In this document: positions 46,969 to 55,604 of the stretch, piece after piece
How positions within the stretch are numbered: the first letter of the stretch is position 1
Layout: each line of letters begins with the position of its first letter
Assembly: GCF_017526105.1 (NCBI RefSeq)
Contig: NZ_CP071839.1
Location: forward strand, 7,850,001 to 7,914,000
Reading direction: 5' to 3'
Origin: Streptomyces cyanogenus
GTDB lineage: Bacteria; Actinomycetota; Actinomycetes; Streptomycetales; Streptomycetaceae
Length of the DNA: 64,000 bases
The notes under the pieces: generated by a model
What the model was told of the DNA's origin: nothing
Seen by the model: the letters and a program-made list of their open reading frames with translations, nothing else
Database searches by the model: none
Position numbers and translations under genes: made by a program

Positions 46969-47526
46969 TCAGGCCGCCGCGCCCACGTTGCCGTGCAGGC
47001 GGGCCACGACCTCGGTCAGCTGGGCGGCGACCTCGGCGTCGTCGGCCGGGTGGGTCTCGGCGAAGCGGGTGAGGGAGCCGGGGATGGACAGCTTGATGTC
47101 CTCGATCACCTTGCCGCCGGCGATGCCCACGGCCTTGCGGGCCTCGTCCTGCGCCCACACGCCGCCGTACTGGCCGAACGCGGTGCCGATGACGGCGACG
47201 GGCTTGCCGCCGAAGGCTCCGGCGCCGTACGGACGGGACAGCCAGTCGATGGCGTTCTTCAGGACGGCCGGGATGGTGCCGTTGTACTCGGGCGAGAAGA
47301 GCAGGAACGCGTCGGCGGCGTCGGCGGCCTCGCGCAGCCTGACGGCGGCGGCCGGGACGCTGCCCTCGACGTCGATGTCCTCGTTGTAGAACGGGACGTC
47401 GGCCAGGCCCTCGAACAGCTCGACCTCGACGCCCTCCGGCGCGAGCTTCACGGCCGCCTCGGCGAGCTGGCGGTTGTGCGAACCGGCGCGGAGGCTGCCG
47501 ACGAGCGCGAGGATGCGAACAGACAT
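46969..47526 (-). CDS. NADPH-dependent FMN reductase
   Basis: 185 residues from ATG at 47526 (TTTGGAG upstream). The flavodoxin-like fold is clear: RILALVGSLRAGSHNRQLAEAA binds the FMN phosphate, LLFSPEYNGTIPAVLKNAIDWLSRP is the family hallmark, and KPVAVIGTAFGQYGGVWAQ follows. Such enzymes reduce FMN or quinones with NADPH, often in oxidative or electrophile stress. The divergent TetR gene and two operator palindromes between them indicate inducible control. Confidence 0.92.
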   Translation of the reverse strand: MSVRILALVGSLRAGSHNRQLAEAAVKLAPEGVEVELFEGLADVPFYNEDIDVEGSVPAAAVRLREAADAADAFLLFSPEYNGTIPAVLKNAIDWLSRPYGAGAFGGKPVAVIGTAFGQYGGVWAQDEARKAVGIAGGKVIEDIKLSIPGSLTRFAETHPADDAEVAAQLTEVVARLHGNVGAAA

Positions 47527-47563
47527 GGGAACTCCAAAGGGCTGAAACATCGCTGTCACGATC

Positions 47564-47617
47564 CGGACCGAGGTCCGTTTAATTTTCTAGCACCCTAAAC
47601 GGACCGTGGTCCAGTTT
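47564..47617. promoter_or_regulatory. Two TetR-type operators
   Basis: Site 1, CGGACCGAGGTCCG (47564-47577), is palindromic apart from its two central bases. Site 2, AAACGGACCGTGGTCCAGTTT (47597-47617), has GGACC/GGTCC arms, and AAAC flanks recur. The shared half-site is AAACGGACC. Both sites lie between the FMN reductase start (47526) and the TetR start (47644). Confidence 0.7.
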
Positions 47618-47643
47618 TCTTCCCGATGCTTTACGCTGTCTTC

Positions 47644-48303
47644 ATGTCCAGCGCTGTCCCGCCCTCCCCGAAGCCCCAGGAGCCCCTCGGTACACCCCAG
47701 TTGCTGGAAGTCGGCCCGCCCGACGAACCGTGCCTGCGTGCCGACGCGGCCCGCAACCGGGCGCGGCTGCTGGAGGCCGCCGCCCGGCTGATCGCCGAGC
47801 ACGGGGTGGCCGGGGTCACGATGGAGGCGGTGGCCGCCGCGGCCAAGGTGGGCAAGGGCACCGTCTTCCGCCGCTTCGGCGACCGCACCGGACTGCTGAC
47901 GGCCCTGCTCGACCACTCGGCCAAGCGGCTCCAGGCCGACTTCCTGAGCGGGCCGCCGCCGCTGGGCCCCGGCTCGCCGCCCCTGGAGCGGCTGCGGGCG
48001 TTCGGCGTGGCGGTGCTGTACCGCACGGCCGAGCAGCTGGATCTGCAGCTGGCCGCCCAGCCGGAGCCGACCCGCCGTTTCTCTCACCCCGCGTACGAGT
48101 CGCTGCGCATGCACATCACGGTGCTGCTCCGGCAGATCCTGCCGGGCGCCGACTGCGACCTGCTCGCCCACACCCTGCTGGCCTCGCTGGACCCGGCCCT
48201 GATCCACCACCTGACGCGGCAACGCGGGCTGTCCATGGAGCGGCTGGAGGCCGGCTGGCTCGACCTGGTCGACCGGGTGACCGGCACGCAGCCGCAGCGC
48301 TGA
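47644..48303 (+). CDS. TetR/AcrR regulator of the FMN reductase
   Basis: 219 residues from ATG at 47644. The HTH domain, displaced by a 38-residue N-terminal extension, reads NRARLLEAAARLIAEHGVAGVTMEAVAAAAKVGKGTVFRRF. An all-helical ligand domain follows. Divergent placement beside the FMN reductase and paired palindromes in the spacer argue that it represses both genes until a ligand, perhaps a quinone or other electrophile, binds. Confidence 0.88.
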   Translation: MSSAVPPSPKPQEPLGTPQLLEVGPPDEPCLRADAARNRARLLEAAARLIAEHGVAGVTMEAVAAAAKVGKGTVFRRFGDRTGLLTALLDHSAKRLQADFLSGPPPLGPGSPPLERLRAFGVAVLYRTAEQLDLQLAAQPEPTRRFSHPAYESLRMHITVLLRQILPGADCDLLAHTLLASLDPALIHHLTRQRGLSMERLEAGWLDLVDRVTGTQPQR

Positions 48304-48361
48304 CCACCGCCGCCGTGACCGGGCCGGGTGAGCCGGTGCTCCGGGCCGTCGTCGGACCCGG

Positions 48362-49510
48362 TCAGTCGTCCCGCCCGGTGAACATCCGCACCAGCCCCTG
48401 CGGGGCGTCCGCACGGAACAGCAGGTCCTGGCCGTGTGCGGAGTCCCTGGCGGACGCCTCCGCGCGCTGGAACATCCGGGCCTCGTAGGCGGCCAGCGCG
48501 GCCTCGGTGTCCCCGGGGGCCGCGGCCAGCGCGAGGCCCAGTTCGGCGCCGTCGAGCAGGGCCAGGTTGGCGCCCTCGCCCGCGAACGGCGACATCAGGT
48601 GGGCGGCGTCCCCGAGCAGGGTGACCCCGGGCACCCGGTCCCAGCGGTGGCCGGCCGGCAGGGCGTGGATCCGGCGCGGCACCAGCGCCCCGTCCGCGTC
48701 CGCGACCAGCGCCCGCAGGCTCTCGTCCCAGCCGTCGAACTCCTTCAGCACGGCCGCCTTGGCCGCCTCGGTGTCGGTGAAGTCGATGCCGTCCAGCCAG
48801 TCCTCGGGCGCCGTCACGGCGGCGTACACGTGCAGGCTGCCGTCGGTCTCGCGGTGGGCGAGCAGGCCGCGGCCCGCCCCGAGGGCGAACAGCATGCCGC
48901 CGCCGACCACCTCGGCGCTCGCCGGGTGGCGCCGATCCGCGGGCAGCAGGTCCGCCTCCACGAAGGACACACCCGTGTACGCGGGCCGGGCGGCGGAGAC
49001 CAGCGGGCGCACCCTGGACCAGGCGCCGTCCGCGCCGACCAGCACGTCGGTGGTGAACGCGGTGCCGTCCGCGAGCGTCACCCGGTGCCGGCCGCCGTCC
49101 AGCGGGTGGGCGGCGGTGATCTTGGCGCCCCAGCGGACCGTGCCAGCGGGCAGGGAGCCGAGCAGCAGGGCGCGCAGGTCCCCCCGGTCCGTCTCGGGAC
49201 GTCCGCCGGTGCCGTCGTCGGGCTCGGCCAGGTGGACGGTGCCGTTCCGGTCGAGGACGCGGGTGGCCTGGCCGCCGTGGTGGACCCGGGCGAGGAACTC
49301 CTCGTACAGCCCGGCGGCCCGCAGCGCCTCCTGGCCGGAGTCCTCGTGGATGTCGAGCATGCCGCCCTGGGTCCGGGCGTCGGGTGACGCCTCCAGGTCG
49401 AACAGCGCGGCCCGGATGCCGTGCACGTGCAGCACGCGGGCGAGCGTGAGCCCGCCGAGGCCCGCGCCGACGACGGCGACGGGGTGGTGGGGGAGGGGAG
49501 CGGCGGTCAT
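48362..49510 (-). CDS. FAD-dependent monooxygenase, TetX-like
   Basis: 382 residues from ATG at 49510 (AGGAGG upstream). Group A flavin monooxygenase motifs: GxGxxG in AVVGAGLGGLTLARVL, the NADPH-related DRGDLRALLLG, and the FAD-closing GD motif LLGDAAHLMSPFAGEGANLAL. The last is very close to TetX-type tetracycline-modifying and related drug-modifying oxygenases. The real substrate is unknown. It overlaps the TetR gene upstream by 4 nt and is translationally coupled to it. Confidence 0.88.
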   Translation of the reverse strand: MTAAPLPHHPVAVVGAGLGGLTLARVLHVHGIRAALFDLEASPDARTQGGMLDIHEDSGQEALRAAGLYEEFLARVHHGGQATRVLDRNGTVHLAEPDDGTGGRPETDRGDLRALLLGSLPAGTVRWGAKITAAHPLDGGRHRVTLADGTAFTTDVLVGADGAWSRVRPLVSAARPAYTGVSFVEADLLPADRRHPASAEVVGGGMLFALGAGRGLLAHRETDGSLHVYAAVTAPEDWLDGIDFTDTEAAKAAVLKEFDGWDESLRALVADADGALVPRRIHALPAGHRWDRVPGVTLLGDAAHLMSPFAGEGANLALLDGAELGLALAAAPGDTEAALAAYEARMFQRAEASARDSAHGQDLLFRADAPQGLVRMFTGRDD

Positions 49511-50187
49511 CGGGCCTCCTGGCCTTCGGTGGGTACGGCGGTCCGCTCGATGCCGTTGATCAGGGCACGGAAGGCCCACGACAGGCGGGCCTCGGGGGTG
49601 CCGGACAGCAGTGCGTCCGCGTCGGCGGCGATGTGCGGATGGGTGGCGGCGGGTGCCTCGCGCAGGGCCCGGATCAGCGCCTGCCACTCGTCCGGGGCCT
49701 CGTCCCCGGCGTGCTCGGCCGCGGTCGCGGTGGCGTGCTGCAGCAGCAGGTCCACGCCCCAGGCCGCCTGGGCGGCAGGCACCCCGCCGTCCCGGAGGAG
49801 ACCCAGCAGGGTCTCGATCAGCCGCAGGTAGTGCGGGCCGCTCGGCCGGGCGGTCAGCGCCGAGCGGGCGAGGGAGGGATGCTCCAGGAGCATCGCGGTG
49901 TACGCGGTGAGCACCCGCTCCAGCCGCTCCCGCCAGTTCCCCTCGGCCGGTGCCGGCCCGACGGTGCCGAGCAGTTCGTCCAGGACGGCCGCGTGCAGTT
50001 CGTCGGTGTTGCGGACGTACACGTAGAGCGAGGCGGGGCCGGTGTCGAGTTCCTGGGCGAGCCGGCGCATGGTCACCTTGCGCAGTCCTTCCGCCCGCAG
50101 GATCGCGACGGCGGCGGCGACGATGCCCTCCCGGGTCAGGGCGGGCTTGGCGGGGCGCTCCCGGCGGGAGCGTGGAGCGTCGGTCAT
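49507..50187 (-). CDS. TetR/AcrR regulator of the TetX-like gene
   Basis: 226 residues from ATG at 50187 (GGTGAGGGC upstream). The HTH reads LTREGIVAAAVAILRAEGLRKVTMRRLAQELDTGPASLYVYV, and the C-terminal domain resembles TetR_C. It is first in an operon with the monooxygenase, an autorepressor layout. Three evenly spaced palindromes lie just upstream. A drug-like inducer is the natural guess. Confidence 0.88.
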   Translation of the reverse strand: MTDAPRSRRERPAKPALTREGIVAAAVAILRAEGLRKVTMRRLAQELDTGPASLYVYVRNTDELHAAVLDELLGTVGPAPAEGNWRERLERVLTAYTAMLLEHPSLARSALTARPSGPHYLRLIETLLGLLRDGGVPAAQAAWGVDLLLQHATATAAEHAGDEAPDEWQALIRALREAPAATHPHIAADADALLSGTPEARLSWAFRALINGIERTAVPTEGQEAR

Positions 50188-50200
50188 GCCCTCACCGTAT

Positions 50201-50243
50201 CGAACGTGTTCGTTAAGAACAAGTTCGCGACGAACATGTTCGT
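50201..50243. promoter_or_regulatory. Three evenly spaced GAAC-N2-GTTC operators
   Basis: CGAACGTGTTCG (50201-50212), AGAACAAGTTCG (50216-50227) and ACGAACATGTTCGT (50230-50243) share arms GAAC/GTTC. Their centres are exactly 15 bp apart. They lie 14 bp upstream of the TetR start, and the divergent LacI gene starts at 50336. Confidence 0.75.
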
Positions 50244-50335
50244 CAACTTCGGCGATGTGCCGCGTTTGTCGAACGATGAACCACCTTGCCCCGCCCGCTC
50301 CGGGCCTCCGCCCCTCTGCCAAGATGCGGTCTGTC

Positions 50336-51337
50336 ATGGTGCAGATACCGAACACGCCCACGAGTGCCGACGTGGCCCGCCTGGCCGGCGTCTCGCGCGC
50401 GACCGTGTCCTACGTCCTGAACAACACCAGCGCCGTACGGATCAGCGAGGTCACCCGCCGGCGCGTGCACGAGGCCGCCCGGGAACTGGGGTACGTCCCG
50501 CACGCCGCCGCCCGCAGCCTGCGCGCCGGACACAGCCGTATGGTCCTCATGCCCGCCCCGGCCATCCCGGTGGGCCCGCTCTACGGCGGGTTCCTCAACG
50601 AACTCCAATGGGCGCTCGGCCGGCTCGACTACACCGTCGTGCAGTACGGCAGCGTCGGCCTGCAGGGCGACGAAGCCGCCCGCGCCTGGGCCGAGTTGCG
50701 GCCGGTGGCCGTCCTGGTGCCCGGCGCCGGTCTCGGCCCGGAGGGCGTCGCCCTGCTCAAGCGCTCCGGTACCCGGGCCGTGGTCACCCTCGGCCCCGAC
50801 CGCGTCGACGGGGCGCACGCCTTCCTGATGGACCACGACGCCGTCGGCCACTGCGCGGCCGCCCACCTGTACGAGCGGGGCCGGCGCCGGATCGGTGTCG
50901 TCCTGCCCGGGGAACCGGGTCTCGCGGCCTACTCGCGGCCCCGGCTCGCGGGCGTGCGTGAGGCGCTGCGCGGCACCGACGCCGTGGTGACGGAGCTGCC
51001 GCTCGCCTACACCGAGGAGGCCGCGGCCGAAGTGGCCGCCCGCCGGCGCGAGTCGGGGCTGGACGGGGTGTTCGCGTACAACGACGCGTACGCGATGCTG
51101 CTGATGCGTGCCCTGCAGGACGAGGGCGTGCGCATCCCCGAGGACGTGGCCGTGATCGGTGCGGACGACCTGATGCTGGGCCGGCTGCTGCGGCCCCGGC
51201 TCAGCACCGTCCACATCGAGCTGCCCTCGGGCCGCGCCCTCGCCGAACTGGTCGACCGCGCGGTGCGCGACCCCGGCGGCGAGCCGGAGGTCCACACCGT
51301 GCTGGGGGCCTCGGTGGTGCAGCGGGAGTCCAGCTGA
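50336..51337 (+). CDS. LacI-family regulator
   Basis: 333 residues from ATG at 50336 (ATG 50324 also possible; neither has a strong ribosome-binding site). The HTH is SADVARLAGVSRATVSYVLNN followed by the hinge VHEAARELGYVPHAAARSLRAG. The periplasmic-binding-like domain has VLVPGAGLGPEGV, GVFAYNDAYAMLLMRAL and VIGADDLMLGRLLRPRLSTV. No sugar genes adjoin, so its regulon is elsewhere; it may respond to a sugar or other small ligand. Confidence 0.88.
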   Translation: MVQIPNTPTSADVARLAGVSRATVSYVLNNTSAVRISEVTRRRVHEAARELGYVPHAAARSLRAGHSRMVLMPAPAIPVGPLYGGFLNELQWALGRLDYTVVQYGSVGLQGDEAARAWAELRPVAVLVPGAGLGPEGVALLKRSGTRAVVTLGPDRVDGAHAFLMDHDAVGHCAAAHLYERGRRRIGVVLPGEPGLAAYSRPRLAGVREALRGTDAVVTELPLAYTEEAAAEVAARRRESGLDGVFAYNDAYAMLLMRALQDEGVRIPEDVAVIGADDLMLGRLLRPRLSTVHIELPSGRALAELVDRAVRDPGGEPEVHTVLGASVVQRESS

Positions 51338-51362
51338 CCCGGTGCCGCTGCCCCCGCACGGG

Positions 51363-51740
51363 CTACTCCTGCGTCTGACCCTGCTGGGCGGCGATGCTCT
51401 TGCGGACCTCGTCCATGTCGAGGTTGCGGGCCTGCCCGATCAGGTCCTCCAGCACCGGCGCGGGCAGGGCGCCCGGCTGGGCGAAGACCGCCACCTGGTC
51501 ACGGATGATCATCAGCGTCGGGATCGACTGGATGTCGAAGGCCGCGGCCAGCTCCGGCTGCGCCTCGGTGTCCACCTTGCCGAACACCAGGTCGGGGTTG
51601 TCGGCCGCGGCCTTCTCGTAGACGGGCGCGAACTGCCGGCACGGAGGGCACCACTGCGCCCAGAAGTCGATGAGAACGAACTCGTTCTCACTGACGGTCT
51701 GGTCGAAGTTCTCCTTGGTCAGCTCCACGGTGCTGCTCAT
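51363..51740 (-). CDS. Thioredoxin
   Basis: 125 residues from ATG at 51740. The active site is WCPPC (Cys31, Cys34), a variant of WCGPC. It lies in VLIDFWAQWCPPCRQFAPVYE, with cis-Pro in IQSIPTLMIIRDQ. The Pro at the second position usually alters redox potential relative to classical TrxA. It is a cytoplasmic disulfide reductant. It is divergent from a flavoprotein disulfide reductase, a plausible functional pair. Confidence 0.93.
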   Translation of the reverse strand: MSSTVELTKENFDQTVSENEFVLIDFWAQWCPPCRQFAPVYEKAAADNPDLVFGKVDTEAQPELAAAFDIQSIPTLMIIRDQVAVFAQPGALPAPVLEDLIGQARNLDMDEVRKSIAAQQGQTQE

Positions 51741-51882
51741 GGCGTGATTCCCGCTTCCTGGTGTAGGGGGTGTGCCGACGGCGGAAACACGGTCGCCGGG
51801 CCGCCTATTCCACCCGTGCACGCCTGGGTTCCGCGCGCGTACCCGTGTGGCCACGGCGCACACCACCCACCAGACTGACCCC

Positions 51883-53313
51883 ATGACGGAAACGGAATCC
51901 ATCGCCTACGACGTCGTGGTGATCGGGGGCGGACCGGTGGGGGAGAACGTCGCCGACCGCACCCGCGCGGCCGGGCTGACGACCGCGCTCGTGGAGAGCG
52001 AACTGGTCGGCGGCGAGTGTTCGTACTGGGCCTGCATGCCGAGCAAGGCCCTGCTCAGGCCGGTCATCGCACAGGCCGACGCCCGCCGCCTGCCCGGCCT
52101 CGCCCAGACGGTCCGGGGCCCGCTCGACGCCCCGGCCGTCCTCGCCCGCCGGGACGACTACACCTCCCACTGGCACGACGACGGCCAGGTGGCCTGGCTG
52201 GAGGGCACCGGCGCCGACCTCTACCGTGGCCAGGGCCGGCTGGCCGGGCCGCGCACGGTGACCGTCACCGGCTCCGACGGCACGGTCACCACCCTCACCG
52301 CCCGGCACGCCGTCGCCGTCTCCACCGGCACCCGCGCCCAGCTGCCCGACCTGCCCGGACTCGGCGACGTCAAGCCCTGGACCAGCCGCGAGGCCACCAG
52401 CGGCAAGGCGGCCCCGGACCGGCTGATCGTCGTGGGCGGCGGTGTCGTCGCCACCGAGATGGCCACCGCCTGGCAGGCCCTCGGCTCCCGGGTCACCCTG
52501 CTGGTGCGCGGCAAGGGGCTGCTGAACCGCATGGAGCCGTTCGCCGGGGAACTGGTCGCCGAGGCCCTCACCGAGGCGGGCGTCGACATCCGCACCGGCA
52601 CCTCGGTGGAGTCCGTGAGCCGTGAGAACGGCACGGTCGTGGCCGTCACCGGCACCGGCGACCGGATCGAGGCCGAGGAGATCCTCTTCGCCACCGGGCG
52701 CGTCCCGCACACCGACGACCTCGGCCTGGAGACCGTCGGCCTGGAACCCGGCTCCTGGCTCGACGTGGACGACAGCCTCCGCGTCACCGGCACCGACTGG
52801 CTGTACGCGGTCGGCGACGTCAACCACCGCGCCCTCCTCACCCACCAGGGCAAGTACCAGGCCCGCATCGCCGGCGCCGCGATCGCCGCCCGCGCGGCCG
52901 GCGGCACCCTCGCGGAGGAGCCCTGGGGTGCCCACGCGGCCACCGCCGACCACCACGCCGTACCCCAGGTCGTCTTCACCGACCCGGAGGCCGCCGCCGT
53001 CGGCCTCTCCCTCGCCGAGGCGGAACAGGCCGGCCACCGCGTCCGCGCCGTCGACGTCGAGTTCTCCTCCGTCGCGGGCGCCGGCCTGTACGGCGACGGC
53101 TACAAGGGCCGCGCCCGCATGGTCGTGGATCTGGAGGAGGAGATCCTGCGCGGAGTCACCTTCGTCGGCCCCGGCGTCGGCGAACTCATCCACTCGGCCA
53201 CCGTCGCCGTCGCGGGGCGCGTCCCGCTCGGCCGCCTCTGGCACGCGGTTCCGTCGTACCCGACCCTGAGCGAGGTGTGGCTGCGCCTGCTGGAGGCCTA
53301 CCGGGACAACTGA
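51883..53313 (+). CDS. FAD-dependent pyridine-nucleotide disulfide oxidoreductase
   Basis: 476 residues from ATG at 51883. The FAD site is VVIGGGPVGENVADR, and the redox pair Cys46/Cys51 (GGECSYWACMPSKALLRP) is spaced C-x4-C as in lipoamide dehydrogenase and mercuric reductase. The NAD site is LIVVGGGVVATEMA. A C-terminal HAVPSYPTLSE supplies the His-Glu base. There is no N-terminal lipoyl or mercury domain and no terminal Cys pair. The substrate is unknown; it is probably a thiol or quinone redox enzyme. Confidence 0.88.
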   Translation: MTETESIAYDVVVIGGGPVGENVADRTRAAGLTTALVESELVGGECSYWACMPSKALLRPVIAQADARRLPGLAQTVRGPLDAPAVLARRDDYTSHWHDDGQVAWLEGTGADLYRGQGRLAGPRTVTVTGSDGTVTTLTARHAVAVSTGTRAQLPDLPGLGDVKPWTSREATSGKAAPDRLIVVGGGVVATEMATAWQALGSRVTLLVRGKGLLNRMEPFAGELVAEALTEAGVDIRTGTSVESVSRENGTVVAVTGTGDRIEAEEILFATGRVPHTDDLGLETVGLEPGSWLDVDDSLRVTGTDWLYAVGDVNHRALLTHQGKYQARIAGAAIAARAAGGTLAEEPWGAHAATADHHAVPQVVFTDPEAAAVGLSLAEAEQAGHRVRAVDVEFSSVAGAGLYGDGYKGRARMVVDLEEEILRGVTFVGPGVGELIHSATVAVAGRVPLGRLWHAVPSYPTLSEVWLRLLEAYRDN

Positions 53314-53320
53314 CCTCCCG

Positions 53321-53965
53321 TCAGGGCAGGTCGAAGCCGAGGGCCGCGGCCGCCGCCGCAGGTGTCGGCCCGCCCCACAGGGCTGCCACCGCCTCGTTGG
53401 TCGACAGGGAGCGCAGCTCCGCGCGGTCCAGGTACAGGGTGCCGTCCAGGTGGTCCGTCTCGTGCTGGACGATGCGGGCCGGCCAGCCGGTGAACAGCTC
53501 GTCCAGTGGGCGGCCGTGCTCGTCCTCGGCGCGCAGCCGCACCTCGGCGTGCCGGGCGACCACCGCCTGCCAGCCCGGCACGCTCAGGCAGCCCTCGAAG
53601 AACGCGGCGCGGGCGGTGCCGACCGGCTCGTACACCGGGTTGACCAGCACCCGGAACGGCTGCGGGACGCGGCCCCGGGCCACCGCGACCTCCTCCGGCA
53701 CCGGCGCCGGGTCCTCCAGGACGGCGATCCTGAGCGGTACGCCGACCTGCGGCGCGGCCAGGCCCACGCCGGGGGCCGCGTGCATGGTGACGCGCAGGGC
53801 CTCGACGAACCGGGCCAGCAGCGCGGGCCCGAGCTGACCGTCGTACGGCTCGGTGCCGTGCCGCAGCACCGGCTGTCCGGCCGCGACGATGGGCAGGGGA
53901 CCGCCGGCGGCGAGGAGTTCCTCGACCCGCTCGGCGAGCGGCGCGTGATCACGGGGAGGTGCCAT
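53321..53965 (-). CDS. def: Peptide deformylase
   Basis: 214 residues from ATG at 53965. All three motifs are intact: GVGLAAPQVG (66-75), EGCLSVPG with metal Cys126, and QHETDHLDG with His168, catalytic Glu169 and His172. It removes the formyl group from nascent peptides. The C-terminal extension (NEAVAALWGG to the end) is usual in Streptomyces, which carry several copies; this is probably an accessory one. It converges on the disulfide reductase gene with only 7 bp between stops. Confidence 0.93.
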   Translation of the reverse strand: MAPPRDHAPLAERVEELLAAGGPLPIVAAGQPVLRHGTEPYDGQLGPALLARFVEALRVTMHAAPGVGLAAPQVGVPLRIAVLEDPAPVPEEVAVARGRVPQPFRVLVNPVYEPVGTARAAFFEGCLSVPGWQAVVARHAEVRLRAEDEHGRPLDELFTGWPARIVQHETDHLDGTLYLDRAELRSLSTNEAVAALWGGPTPAAAAAALGFDLP

Positions 53966-54097
53966 CGCGTCAGGATGCCACGCCCGTCCACCCGTTCCTG
54001 TGGCACAGGTCACCAACACCCCGGGGAACTCCGCCGCTTCGCGGTCCGACTACTCGACCGCCACCGCTTCCGCACCGAGCCCCGGAGAAGCCCGCCG

Positions 54098-55498
54098 ATG
54101 ACCACCGCTCCCTCGACCACCCAGGCCGAGGCGTCCCGCCCCGCCGCCCGCGGCCGCTGGGCACCCCTGCGCCCGCTCGTGCTGCGCCTGCACTTCTACG
54201 CCGGCGTGCTGATCGCGCCCTTCCTGCTGGTCGCCGCCGTCACCGGCCTGCTGTACGCGGGCTCCTTCCAGGCCGAGAAGCTCGTGTACGACCATGAGCT
54301 GACCGTCCCGGCCGGGGAGCGCGAGCTGCCGGTCTCCGCCCAGGTGGCCGCCGCCCGCAAGGCCCACCCCGAGGGCACCGTCACCGCCGTACGCCCCGCG
54401 CCCGAGGCCGGCGCCACCACCCGGGTGCTGCTCTCCGGCGTCGAGGGCGTCGACCCGGAGCACACCCTCGCCGTGTTCGTGGACCCGTACACCGGGGAGG
54501 TCCGCGGCGCGCTGGAGCAGTACGGCGCGACCGGCGCGCTGCCGCTGCGCACCTGGATCGACGAACTGCACCGCGATCTGCACCTGGGCGAGACCGGCCG
54601 GCTCTACAGCGAGCTGGCCGCCAGCTGGCTGTGGGTGATCGCGGGCGGCGGCCTGGTGCTGTGGTTCTCCCGGCGCCGCGCCCTGCGCAGGGTCCGCGGC
54701 ACCACCGGCCGGCGCCGCACCCTCGGCCTGCACGGCACGGTCGGCGTCTGGACCGCGGCCGGGTTCCTGTTCCTGTCGGCGACCGGTCTGACGTGGTCGG
54801 CGTACGCCGGCGCGAACATCGACGAGCTGCGCACCTCGCTCGGCCAGGCCACCCCGTCCGTCTCGGCGGCCGTGTCCGGCGGCGAGCACGCGGGCCACGG
54901 CTCGGCGGCGGGCACCGGCGGCACGGCCGAGCACGGGGTGGGCCCGGACAAGGTGCTCGCGGCGGCTCGTGCGAAGGGTCTGGAGGACCCGGTGGAGATC
55001 GTGCCGCCGGCCGACGCGGACAGCGCCTGGGTCGTCAGGCAGATCCAGCGCGGCTGGCCCACGAAGCAGGACTCCGTCGCCGTCGACCCGGCCACCGGAC
55101 AGGTCACCGACGAACTGCGGTTCGCCGACTACCCGGTGCTCGCCAAGCTCACCCGCTGGGGCATCGACCTGCACACCGGCGTCCTGTTCGGGCTCGTCAA
55201 CCAGATCGCCCTCGCGTTGCTCGCCCTCGCCCTGATCCTGCTGATCCTGTGGGGCTACCGCATGTGGTGGCAGCGCGGCCGGGGCTCCGCCTTCGGCCGG
55301 CCGATCCCGCGCGGCGCCTGGGCTGAGGTGCCGCCGTACCTGCTCGTCCCGGCGCTCGCGGCCGTCGCCGTGCTCGGCTGGTTCGTGCCGCTGCTCGGCA
55401 TCCCGCTGGCCGGCTTCCTCGCCGTCGACATCCTCCTCGGCGAGATCGCGCACCGGCGCGGCCACCGCACCTACGGGGGTGCCGGCGGGGTGAAGTAG
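54098..55498 (+). CDS. PepSY-associated membrane protein
   Basis: 466 residues from ATG at 54098. Four main helices are visible (residues about 30-52, 178-196, 212-232, 360-385) plus a C-terminal pair. Two PepSY-like repeats face outside (VSAQVAAARKAHPEGTVTAV and VLAAARAKGLEDPVEIV). A His/Gly-rich loop (GGEHAGHGSAAG) may bind metal, and paired histidines in the helices (RLHFYAG, LHRDLHLGE, GLHGTVG, DLHTGVLFG) suit haem. Related proteins act in iron or copper uptake or reduction. No iron-box is visible upstream. Confidence 0.85.
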   Translation: MTTAPSTTQAEASRPAARGRWAPLRPLVLRLHFYAGVLIAPFLLVAAVTGLLYAGSFQAEKLVYDHELTVPAGERELPVSAQVAAARKAHPEGTVTAVRPAPEAGATTRVLLSGVEGVDPEHTLAVFVDPYTGEVRGALEQYGATGALPLRTWIDELHRDLHLGETGRLYSELAASWLWVIAGGGLVLWFSRRRALRRVRGTTGRRRTLGLHGTVGVWTAAGFLFLSATGLTWSAYAGANIDELRTSLGQATPSVSAAVSGGEHAGHGSAAGTGGTAEHGVGPDKVLAAARAKGLEDPVEIVPPADADSAWVVRQIQRGWPTKQDSVAVDPATGQVTDELRFADYPVLAKLTRWGIDLHTGVLFGLVNQIALALLALALILLILWGYRMWWQRGRGSAFGRPIPRGAWAEVPPYLLVPALAAVAVLGWFVPLLGIPLAGFLAVDILLGEIAHRRGHRTYGGAGGVK

Positions 55499-55604
55499 CA
55501 GGAACCGCGCCCGGGACAGGGCCGGGGGCCCGGTCCCGGACAGGAAGCGCGCCCGAGGCATGCCGGGGGCCCGGTCCCCGACGGGAACCGGGCCTCCGGC
55601 CTGC
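55499..55604. repeat. Two-copy GC-rich direct repeat with hairpins
   Basis: GGAACCGCGCCCGGGACAGG and GGAAGCGCGCCCGAGGCATG each lead into GGGGGCCCGGTCCC, giving a repeat of about 57 bp between convergent genes. The GGGCC/GGCCC core can fold and may serve as the terminator for both. Confidence 0.55.

Noticed and set aside
53966-54097. Iron-regulator (DmdR/IdeR) box before the PepSY gene
   Set aside because: No sequence close to the 19-bp iron-box consensus; only a widely spaced TGCCAC/GTGGCA pair.
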